Origin: Psococerastis gibbosa | Lineage: Eukaryota; Arthropoda; Insecta; Psocodea; Psocidae | NCBI GenBank assembly: GCA_963971405.1 | Contig: OZ020490.1 | Span: 17,633,464-17,697,463 of the forward strand | Length of the DNA stretch: 64,000 bases | Reading direction: 5' to 3' | Part shown: positions 36,412 to 48,400 of the stretch, in pieces | Layout: each line of letters starts with the position of its first letter | Numbering within the stretch: position 1 is the stretch's first letter | Translations under genes and position numbers: made by a program | Notes under the pieces: generated by a model | Seen by the model: the letters and a program-made list of their open reading frames with translations, nothing else | Told to the model about the DNA's origin: nothing | Databases searched by the model: none

Positions 36412-39400
36412 CATATATATATATTATATATATAATAATAATATGTATGGCTATCATGAGCTTAAGGTAGCAATTCCCCGAGTATTTAATTTGATTCCCG
36501 TCAGTCTTCTAGAGTTGGATAGCTACAATGCTGTTAAGCGAAATCTAGGGGACTGGTTGATAAATTGTTTAAATGATGGCGATGTAGTCAGAATGGCGTA
36601 GAGGTAACGACTCGGACTATCATCCAGAAGGTGACTGGTTCGAGTCCCACCCGAATGCCAAAAATTTTCTAGTGGTACAATTATTTATCTTCTGACTACC
36701 ATGCTTCGGAGGGCATGTAAAGCCGGCGGTCCCGGCAGTCTTCCCTGACTGTCGATAGGTTAAACAGGAGGCTGTTGATGCAACCTGAAAACTCCTGTAC
36801 CACGGGTAGTACCACCCCGACACGAATTTACTTAATGATGGCGATTAATTCTTTTGATTTATTTTAATTGTATTTTATACTGGATAATGTAAGGTAACTT
36901 TAACTTATTTAACTTTAAACTAACTATATAACTGTATTATTATTATTTTATTTACACTTGTAATAATGTAGTTCATACTATAATAACTGTTTGTAGTCTT
37001 TTGGCGAATCCTGCCACAAGCCTCCCTTATGGGGCTTACATGCAGTATTCCGGGAAAAACTATTATTTTCTTTAATGTTGTATTGTACCGTACCGGCTGG
37101 GGAAAAAAAAAATTATTATTATTATTATTATTGTTATCATACCAGCGGCGGTCAATAAAATGCACCAGTGCCATGGAGATAGACTGTAGTATTTTGTCTG
37201 TGACATTACGTTTTCTTGTTTAAACCGGTTGTCTGGCACTGTGAGAAACGGGATGTGTGGGCTCGAGAATAGGGCTAATTAGGGCGCATTGCTAGTAATT
37301 TGTGGTCTCATTGGCTAATACGACCAAATGGCAAATTTATTGAGTGTTCGTCAAAGTTTAAATTTTGTTCCGTGAGGGCCATTTTTTTTAAAATCCACTT
37401 CTAACCCTGGTTTAACATGGTTTAAACAAGCCCCGCTATTACACACTCAAACCAACGAACTAGTTTTCAATTTTTCATCCCTTAGATTTAGACACATTAA
37501 TTAAAACTCCTATTATATTTCAAACTTCTACCTCTACATTTTAATGTTTATTAGTATTTCAATTCAATTAATTTAAACACACATTCAATTATTAAATAAT
37601 GCAACCATTCTCTTGCATTCTATTAATTTATTAATTTGAATTTCCCACGCATAATTTATCATCGTCATGTGACACCTTAGGCTACTACTGCAGTATTAAA
37701 AAATAAACCCCGGTATTGTAATAATCCCAAATCACCATGAACGGGCTGCGAACTGGTTTATCATTAGATATTAACTTACTTAATCTCATATTAGTCTAAC
37801 TTAAATTCTTCTTTTTTCCAGTTATTTGACCGGCTGAGAAAAGAACGGCCGTCTGACCTATTGAAAATAATTCCAATCCTAGGAGATATCACGGAGCCAC
37901 AGTTGGGGATTTCTGCAAGCGACCAAAATCTACTAATCAGGGAGGTTAGCGTGGTCTTCCATTCAGCTGCTACGGTAAAATTCGATGAAGCGCTCAAACT
38001 TTCCGTTACCATCAACATGCTCGGGACGAGAAGATTAGTCGAACTCTGTCATAGAATGCTCGGTCTCGAGGTATGCAAAAATCTTTATTTCAAATATAAA
38101 TAAAGTGAGTAAGCAAAAACCTACAAGACATCACCCCCCTTCGGGCCCCCTTACACCGAAGCTATGATGGTTAGACCTTTTATAAGACTACATCAAAATG
38201 CACTGAAGGAGATCTCGTTATCTCAATGTACTGGATCTGGATCGCGTACGAACTGGCAAAATTTTAAAATAAAACTTCACCATATAATCCTGCCAATAAA
38301 AATTAAAAAGACTTTAAATAATAAATAAGCCCTAATTCCTTCTTCCTCTTCTATCGAAGATTGGCGGTCATTGCGGTAATTTTAGTTATGATGACTACTA
38401 TAGGGAATTGTAATGCAGTGGTTGCAATTGTAATGCAGTGGTATTTATACTCACAGAAGCTCAGCTGAAGCTAGATCAAATTTGATAAAAATTCATTGCT
38501 TATTTCGTATGTAAGTACCCCTATAATAACCATAATTACAGTAGCTTCATTTTTTGCGAACAGCCTAGTGTATATGATGGCGTGGAGGTAGCTAGAAGAG
38601 GAATCACGAGGGGGGGGGGGGGGGGTGCGATTGGAGACTGTCTGTCCCTCACGTCTCGAACAATGTCCGCCAAAGAATGTTGGGGGGGGGGGCGTAAGGG
38701 GGATCTCCACGCGTTATCTCCCTCCATGTGGTCTTCCCACCGTTTAACCCACTTCAATGTCATCCAGTTTGCTAGCTGAAACGCAAGTTTGATTTATTTT
38801 CTGTCCACCAGTGGCACTTGCAACCCCCTCCCCCCACTGGGCATGGGTTCACGAGATTACATTAGTGCCTTTTCAATAGGGTATAAATGTTGCTACGAGG
38901 TTGAGTCGACATGGGTTATCGCCCTTATGGTATCAAACCTAAACCGCAGGCTCTGCTTATTTTGTATATACATACGTTTCTATGACAGTTATAAAGCATT
39001 TAATTCATAGAATTTGTAGATAATTAAGGGGGATACAGGCAAACGGACGACTGTCGTCCTTTTTTCCTTCTTGGTTTCTTAATATTTTTTAAAAGCTCTA
39101 CGGTCGATATTCGCTGTGATATATTATTATTATTTCGGGTGGTGACTGCAGACAATAGGGTCCATAGAGCACAATAGAACAACTGAAAGTATATCAAGTT
39201 GTAGAAAATGCCCTACAGTTTGGGTTCCTCTGCGAACCCATACACCTTGCGGGCATGGGATAGGTCGAATTTCACGTATTGATGACACAAGGCTACCCAG
39301 TGTTTGATGATATGCAGGTATGAATATTAAAAGAAGAATACCTGACGATACACAAGTGAAGGCCTACCGACCTCTCTTTCTTCCTTTTGAAAACGATGGA

Positions 39401-42400
39401 AATATGTTTTGACTGGTATTCAAGGGACCCACCCGCTCCATAATGAACAGCATGGGTATAGGTGTGGAAAGTCGACGGAAACTGTCCTCAGCAATCTTGT
39501 TGGTCTCTTCGAACGCCCACTGGAATGGATGAAGTTCGCTTTTTGCGTTTTCATGAACATTGAGAACGTCTTTAGTAATCTCACTTTTGAGGCAATCCGA
39601 ACCGCTCTTGAGGAGAAGCGATTCACTCAATGAATCGTAACTTGGACATCCCAACTGCTGATCTTAAGTACGGTACCGTTACGTTATAGCAGAACGTGCT
39701 GGTGCAGTCATGAGAGCTAGCCTCGGGTCTGGATGCCCCAGGGGGCTGCGTTCCTCACTTCAGCTTGAAAGGGCACAGCTTTGTAATTTTATGTTCACCT
39801 ATTTTTTTTCTTTTTTTTCGTAAATACACGGATTTTCTAACTCTATCTTCTTGTATATCTACTTGTCATACTGTATATCTATGTAATCGTCATTAACGGT
39901 AAACATTTCTTTTTCGCAGGCACTAGTTCACGTTTCAACTGCATATTGTAATTGTGACAGAGAGGATGTCCGAGAGACTGTCTACCCACCACCCTATGAC
40001 CCCCAAAAAATAATCGACTGTGTAGACTGGATGGACTCTGAGCTAATAGATGCAGTCACTACCAAACTAATAGGAGACCGACCTAATACGTATACATTTA
40101 CGAAAGCGTTGGCAGAACATATGCTCATGCAAGAAGGGGGCAATCTTCCTATTGCCATTGTTAGGCCTTCTATTGGTGAGTAAACAGTAACCAATTGAGG
40201 AGCATGTATGCAAAAGGCGACAGAAGACTTAATTTTTGAGTTGGTGGTATCACTGGAATCGTCACATTGACGACTACAAAAAGGGAATATTAATACAAAT
40301 ATTACATCCCACAATGTAAAAGATGTTTTTCGTCTGCTTTTACCTGTACAGTTGCATGTGACAAATGGCCTTTTGCATACATGCTACTCAATTAAGCTTA
40401 TATTGCAGGAAAGTTAAATCCAATCATAAAACTTGGGATTGAATGAATGAATGAATGAATAATGTATTTCCAACTCTACAAGACAATACTCAGTACAAAA
40501 AGGAATCAGTTCATCCCTATGTGCCTTAGCTTCTGTTGTCAGTCCTTCACCGTAGGAGTTTTGTCCACTTCAGCTGATGGTGTAATACTAGCATATACAG
40601 TGTAATATGTAAACTTCTTTCTTCTTCTTCTTCGAATGCCTCTTCTATCGAAATGGCAATGAGCAATGGTAAACACTTAGATACCGTACTTCTGACTCCC
40701 CAAAAGTACGTCAAGTGTGTAGAGTATTGATCGTCATGATGGCTGTACTAAGGAATTAATTGTAATGCAGTGGTTTCCCATTGCCTTTTGCATCCTTATA
40801 CCGTTTACTCTTCACTGAGATCCCCCACCTTCGGGGCCATAGTTTCCCAAGCACAAAAATGTGCCCTAATAGTGGTTGCTTATTTAGTGGCGGTCAAATA
40901 GTCATTCCACGGGCTACTGTGGCTTTTTCTAGACAAGCCTGCACCACCACACTTGCAACCGCATCCTTCGATTATGCCACTGCGTAGTCAGGGACTGCTT
41001 ATTCGGTATATAGGCAGCTAGCCACCATATCAACCCTCTGTGACCCCGTTAGTAGCCTGCAGCTCAGCCCTAACTCCTCTAATAAAAGTTTATACTTATT
41101 TTGTGTATTTCAGTTGTCTCAAGCTTCAAAGAGCCAGTGCCAGGCTGGGTGGATAACTGGAATGGACCTACAGGTCTTATAGCTGCTTGTGGCAAAGGCT
41201 TCTTCCGGACTATGTACGGCGACACCAACTCTGTCGCGGATTTCGTCCCCGTCGATATTGTGATCAACCTCATGATTGTTACCGCGTGGCGCACAGCCAC
41301 TGAAAGGTATGCACAGGTCGGACGATGGTGACCCTGGGAAATTGGTTATTGGAGGAAATGGGTTTGGTGAATGGCTAGTGAAACCCACATGGGCACAGAG
41401 TCAACTGCTAAGATTTCTGATGAGCTGACAGGTCGAAAGTTTGCGGTCAGCTTCAGAAATCATCGGAATTTGGCTCTATGGTTTTCCAACTAGGCCTACT
41501 CATTTGCTACTATGACAATTTTCGCAGCGGGTCACCATCGCGTCTTTCCGTATCGGGCCTATAGATTACTTGAAATCTCGATATCCGAGCTGTAAGGTCG
41601 TAGAGTATTTACACCAGAAGTAATTATAGACATCGACATCTTTGATCTTCGATTAGTTTTATTATGTATAATTAACAATAAGGCCAATATGATGAATGTT
41701 GATATCAGCACGGACCAAAGAGGGAAAAACCAGTATGAAGTTTTTGAAAGGATATCTGACAACGTTCCCAAGTTAGGCCATCTCAGCAACCAAATGGATG
41801 ATCCCAGATCATAAATGTTTTAAGGCTAAATATGCAGATAGTCTTCTTTATTAAATGCCTCTTTTATCGAAGATTGGCGATCATCATTGATTGATCAATA
41901 ATCTACCAAAGATCTTAATCAATGTGTAAAATTGTTTTGACTTTTGACCTTGGAATATCTGTAGCCGCGGACACCCTACGATAAGTATGTTTTGAGACAA
42001 GTTTTAGGGTACCAAAATAAAGGTTTACACAAGCTTATAGCTAAATATCTGACGTGAAACCCCTAATATTCCTGGACTAGACTACTTGGCAATTTGGACC
42101 TTGGAGCCTGCTGCTCTGAAAAGAGATGTTGTGCTCTTGCCATGCCACTGCCTCAGGTTTTTTTTAACCAGGATGTTCTTATTCTGCCGGTAGATAATAT
42201 AGAATTCGATAACTGTGACCACTAGCTTTCATTCGTATAGCGTCCATTGTTATCACCATTTATCTATAACGTTTATATTTTTACTTTTGCAGAAAAGAAG
42301 GCTCGAGGCGGGACTTAAAGGTCTATAATTGCGTTTCTGGCATCCAAAACCCTATAACGTGGGGTCAGTTTGTCGACTGGTGTATACATTATTGGCGACT

Positions 42401-45400
42401 CCACCCAAGCAATGGCGGCTTTTGGTACCCCGGCGGTAGTATGAAAAATTCATGGTACACGCATCAGATAGCTTCGTTCATCTACCATCAAATCCCTTCC
42501 TATATCTTCGACGGTCTGGCTGTGCTTGCCGGCAAGAAGCCTTTGTAAGTACCGAGGTTATTCTACTTCCAGTGGCGCGGGGTTTTGAAAATCCGATGGG
42601 ACTAGTCAAAATACTAAGTTAAATAAATACCATATGTACACCTGTACCTATGCTGCGAATTCCTTGATCTTGTCCATAATGCGGAGGTCCTGAGGCAAAT
42701 AAATACAGAAGCCGAGTTGCTGCTGACTGTTAAGAAATGAAAACTGACATACTTCAGCCATATATGTGATGAGGAATGAAAAATCTTAAATCAGAAAAAT
42801 CATATCTCTGGACAATGTTTTCTATTTTGGGCTAAGTCAATTTTGGGGGTTTTACCCTCCAAAACCTCAAAAAATGGCTAAAAAAATTATTTCTAAAAAA
42901 CGGCTCCAACGATGTCTTTCAAATGCACATATAAAATGTCTATTAAATAACGGGACTGGGGCCATAAAAGCTTTTTATTTAAAATTGTTTACTTTTACTA
43001 ATTGTCACCTTACTTACATCCCTTCCCCATCTACACTTTGCTGCATGCTGACCTACCACTGTTTACAACAATGCTGCAGGTCATTGGGTGTGAGACAGTA
43101 GAGCAGCTCCGCCGTTTCCGCCTTCACCTCATCCATCGACCCTAAACGTGATCTTTTCAAGGTAGATTTGATTTTAGGGAAGAGGAAGATGTTACAGGGG
43201 TCTAGATCTAGGGAATAAGGTGCATGCTCAAACACCTGTCCGTCCGCTAATTCTGTTCGTTCTATCTGTTCCTGCGAAAGGTTTTTTGTTACCAATTTCG
43301 CACTCACTTTTGTCATGTTCAGTTCGTCGTGCAAAATTTGTCGCACCGTTTCTTTATTAGTACTTTTTACCATTTCAGCCATCATTCTTGTTGAAAGACG
43401 TCGATCTTTCCGCACAATTTCGTTAATTTTCGACACCATTTCGTCTGTTCGCATTGAGATTGGTCTTCCATTAAGCGCGTTGTCCATAACCTCTTCCCGG
43501 TCATCACTAAATCTTTTGTGCCGCTCAAACACAGTTGTACGCGACATTACATTTTCGCCATAAGCCTCCTTCAAAACTTTGTGTGGGTGCATTTGTCTAA
43601 AAATGTCAAACTTTAACGCTGCTCAATACTTGCATCAACACTGAAAAAAATATTTCTTACACACGCTGTGTAAGCCGGGACTTGTTTGGATATTACCCAA
43701 TAAAGTAAAGATTACCCAAATTTGTTTTAAACTAAGAGTAGCAATTGGTTTCCATCAACAAAATGATATGTGTAAAGTCATTAGTGTAAGCATTACACAA
43801 TGATAGGGTTCTACCAACCTATTTTGTGTAGGGTGACTATTTACACGAAACTATTGTTAACGCAGGCCAAAAATTGGGTCAGTATTACTCGGTGTTCAGT
43901 GTACCTTCTAGCCGTGGGTATTGAGTAAATTTCACACGAATAAAATGGGCTGAAAATACAACGCTGCTATGTACCTTTTACACAAATTGCGTTGGTGGCT
44001 GAAGTTGGGTAAAATATAAACTATTTGGTTAATATGAGCACTAGAGAATGGTGTAAATGTTAGTCTACAGTTTGTGTTAAAGTTGCAATGACTACTTGTG
44101 TTGTCATAGCCGCACCACTTGTGTTCCATACACGCGAATGCATATTTTTTTTTTAGTCTACACAACCCTTAGGTGAAATCTACACGAACCTGTGATATAC
44201 AGTATATCTGTACATGGCCGACCCCAGAGGGGTGGTCCATGGGGTCCGGACCCCCCCCCCCCCCCCGAAATAAATTCTTGTATGTGAACCTGTATGGTTT
44301 GAAAAATTTATCCATTAATTCATTAATAAATTACGTTAAAAAAATTTTGGACCCCTCCTGAAATCAAAACCTGGGCACGGCCTTGCATCCGTACTATTTA
44401 TGCAGCGATAGATATTTGTTCACTGCCAATCAAAGAATTGTCAGTTCAAGTCCCACACTTTCCTTCATTATTGCCATATGCCTAATACCATATTATATTA
44501 GTAAGTATCATGCCAATGATCATAGTCTAGGTATTGAGGAGAAGTCTCTACTTGCCAAGTTTATCAAAATCGGTTCATAATTACGTATTTTAAAGTGTTG
44601 TCAAAAACTGAGATAGGCAAATGTGTACACGTAGGAATTTAGACTCATGGCCCGTCCCGTATTAAACCTCATCAGTAGCCTAATACCCATGCCACTTGAC
44701 CGCGTGGCCAAAGTAGCTAATAATGAACAGTAAATTTACCATTTCTAGAGTTATAGGAGCTCATTTTGAAAGTCAACAGACTAGTCCTTTGATTTTATTT
44801 TGAAAGACATAGGACCTAGGCTATGAAGCATGCAATATGTTACAATCACCTCTCAATATTGAACTTCTTACTAAATCGTGATTGAAATTTTCTTTTAACA
44901 TTGTCTATGACTTCTATTGCTTTCATTGGTATGTCTACTATCAACTGATAACAATTTAATTTGTATTTATACGTTAATCCTTAATGTTTACTTAACAAAT
45001 TTGAATTCTGGCGGGAACGCTCTACACGGAGTTGTGTAAAATGTATACAATACATAAAATTGATTGGAAGTTACACACATTTGTTTAAATATAAGCACAT
45101 CATTTGCAGAAATCACACGAAATCGAGTAAATTCTACACTACTTCTCAGTGTACAATTGAGACTAAATTTTATGAATATTTAGTGCATAAATGCATAAAT
45201 TTTCCATGAAGTCGAACGACGGTCTCGCTCGTAATAGGCCTACTGTATGTAGAATTTTCAAATTCTACATATCTAAAACTTCCAAACGCGGCCATGTCAA
45301 CGGCCTACTCCTATTTCAATCTTATATTTTATAGACCCCCTCCACTCATTCCCCTAGTAATGCAGTCTTGTAGCTTTGCCATGTAATTATAATAATATGT

Positions 45401-48400
45401 GGCGTATCACTGAGGAACCCCCCCCCCCCCCCAACTACCCCCATAATATCAGGGATATTAATATACATATTATTGTATATGATAACATTTAATAATAGCA
45501 CGATGAAACGCAACAAACTACTGTTATTTGGCAAAAAACCGTTGAAATGTGAATACAAGTTGTGTAATGCTAACACAACTTGGATAGAATCCACGCGAGG
45601 GTCGTGTAAAATTTACAGCGGGGTGACACCTGCAAACCTGAAATACCGTTATACCCGCGATGCCTGGTGGTGATGCTTCCCTATCCCTCTCAGACGAGCG
45701 GTCGTTCAGTCATTGAATGTCTATTAGCAAGTGCGGTAGCCGGTTGTCAAACTTTTGGACTTTATTTTCCTTTAGGTGTTTTTAGTTTCAGCGCAATTCA
45801 TTCAATGTTCGAAAAAATGGAGGGAGTAGTGCGATTAGATGGCGAGAAGTCAGGTCCGTTTGCCATGAAAAGAGGGGTAAAACAAGGGGACAGTTTAAGC
45901 CCACTATTATTCCTGATTTTTATGGATGAAGATGAGAGTCCAAAAGACAACAGCAAGGAGAACTCGAACGGAAGACAAAGACCAGAGTCCAACAAGCCAT
46001 CTTGGAGCCGATTCTCCTCTTTGGGAGCGAAAGCTGGACACCTACAACAAGTGACCTAAGTAAAATAAACGGGACTCAGATGAAGTGTCTGAGACGGATT
46101 GCTGATCGAACAAGATGGGAACGAATCCGAAATGACCGCATCAGGCAAGACCTGCAAGTGGATTCCATAGAGAGAAGAATGGAGAACAAGAAGTGGCAAT
46201 GGTTCGGCCACGTTTAAAGGATGGACGAGAAAAGGACCACCTGGAGATTGGCGGAAGCAAGGCCACAAGGAAGAAGAACCATCGGCAGACCGAGGACAAC
46301 TTTCGAGGAAAGGATTGAACAACTCGCCGGAGCAAGATGGAAAACAATTGCCGAGCTCAAGGCGTTAAAGTTCGACAGGGGCGAATTCAGGAAATGGGTT
46401 CGGGGCGACCCCCCCCCCCCCCCACGGTGCACATGTGGCACTAGGGGGGGGGGGAGAAGAAGGAGAAGTGTTTTTAGTGTGGCCTCTTCAAATTTAATGT
46501 AAAGTGAAAGTTTGTTAAGTTTAAAGTTCAAAATGGATATATTTAGCTCTCCAAATTTCGTGTCAGCATTGTTCTCTGATGGCGAAGACATGACAGAAGT
46601 AATGCTAAGAGTTGAACGACAACAAGAAATCCCTTTTGATCATTACGGTAAAATGTAATGCTTAGTTTTGTTCATTATATGTTATATGCCAATATATAAA
46701 ATTGTATTCTTATTTGGTTTGTCTCAATCCTTTTTTTGCTTTGTATCAACTGTCGAATATTATTCCTGATACATCGAATGGTTGACGTCACTTTCGTATT
46801 TTCCGGACGTGCAGCTAATGTTTGTGAGTGTAGAACTGTTACCTATATAATACTCGTATGTTCGAGACATGCGAATGTCACTAAATTAGGCTGTTGTTGT
46901 TGTTATGTATGTATTTTGTTGTGTTTGTTCATTTACCGATGAAACTGAGTGGGATAGTGAAGGAAACCTGCGGTTTGGGTGTTCCTTGCCTTACTAAAAA
47001 AAAACTCCCTATTCGTGACTGCCAAATGAAATGGAAATAACTTTGAAAAAAAAATCGCGAATAGTCAGTTTTTTTATGAGAAGATGGACCGTAGGACCTT
47101 TGCCTTGGTGGCGTTCAGTTGTTAGCTTTTTATAAATTATTCAGAATATGTAATTAACGTTAGACCCGCTAAATTTATTTGAGGCTCTAACGTTAATTAC
47201 AATAAATGCTGAATAATTTATAAAAAGCTAACAACTAAACGTCACCATGGTAACGGCCCTACGGTACATCTCTTGAGTAAGCTAGGTGCAACCCTAACCG
47301 AGGGTACCAGTAACACCCAACGCCTTCTGTAAATTCTACACAACGTGTTCAAATCCAACCCAATGCATATATATTGCTGTGTTACAACCACACAATAAGG
47401 TCGGCTAGATTTTACCCAAGTGGTTGAGTAGCATGAACCCAAACAGGTAGCCTAAACTAGATAGTACTCAAATAGTTGGGTAGAAGATACACATGTCGTA
47501 TGTTTCAATCTACATAAGAGTTGTGTAAAATAAACACAGATAATTTAGTAAGCATTACTCAATCACATTTACACAACTAGTGTAATTTTTACCAAACTTG
47601 TATGGGTAATATCTATCCCAATTATTGTAACAATTACTCTACGTATTTAACACAACTCATTTAGTAGGATTTACACCCTATTCGTGCCGTCCAAAAGTTA
47701 CACGAAATTTCGTGTTGCAGTAAGCCCTGTCGGGTTATATTTACAATAAAATTTTTTGAGTGAACCATTTCCCCGGCAAAGTGTAGTAACATGGTACTCT
47801 TCCGAAGGGCGTCAATGGCAAACTAACTGGCTGAAAGGAATGATATTTCAAGGTATTGAAGTTCAAAGTGAGCAGGTTATTGACCTATAAGTACCATTTC
47901 TCTCCGATAAAAGCCCTGACAGTTATAGGTCCAGTCCCGTTATTTCATAGCCACACCTCGTATTGTACTAGTAGTTGTTATTAATGCAAACGAAATCCAA
48001 TAATGTTTTCTTGCGGAACCTTTCTATCGATGATTTCTTACTTCAGGCATGTTCTAGGCGTTAAGTAGAGAAAAAAAACAGAACTGGTTGCTTTCCCAAA
48101 CAATTAACGAAGATATTCGAAAATACATCGTTGAGTCAAACTAATTTCAACAAAGAATTCAATGAAAGCATCCAATAAGCCATCAGGCACCGCTGTTCAT
48201 ATGTCTGATACATTAAATTGTAGTATTATATGGTATATATAACACTGACATTAAATTAACTTTGGTTGAAGAGGTAACCTCCACGTTATAACCGAAATTA
48301 GAGGATGTAGAAAAACCGGGATGGGCGGGGTTGGAACCCAAACCCAGTTTTTTCTATATCCTCTAATTTTGATCTTGGTTGAGATGCGACAGATCTCAGA

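Larger units (their letters stand above)
43640..47770. mobile_element. About 4.1-kb block rich in GTGTAAA/TTACAC and ACCCAA motifs, probably one composite element
   Basis: Both flanks (43640-44170 and 47270-47770) and patches near 45000-45150 and 45560-45620 are full of short motifs such as TTGTGTAAAAT, TTTACACAACT, GAGTAAAT and ACCCAA in both orientations. Ends look like degraded inverted repeats (CACTGAAAAAAATATTTCTT at 43640; complement of the right end CACTCAAAAAATTTTATTG). Inside are a MITE (44213-44385), a LINE fragment (45780-46420) and a hairpin (47088-47265). No transposase of its own was recognised; the family is unknown to me. Confidence 0.45.

Noticed and set aside
36200-36470. 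Poly-Asn and poly-Leu open frames
   Set aside because: Produced by the (TTA)n microsatellite on each strand.
45667-46502. Host gene spanning three open frames
   Set aside because: Motifs are those of LINE reverse transcriptase with an internal deletion, a frameshift and a stop.
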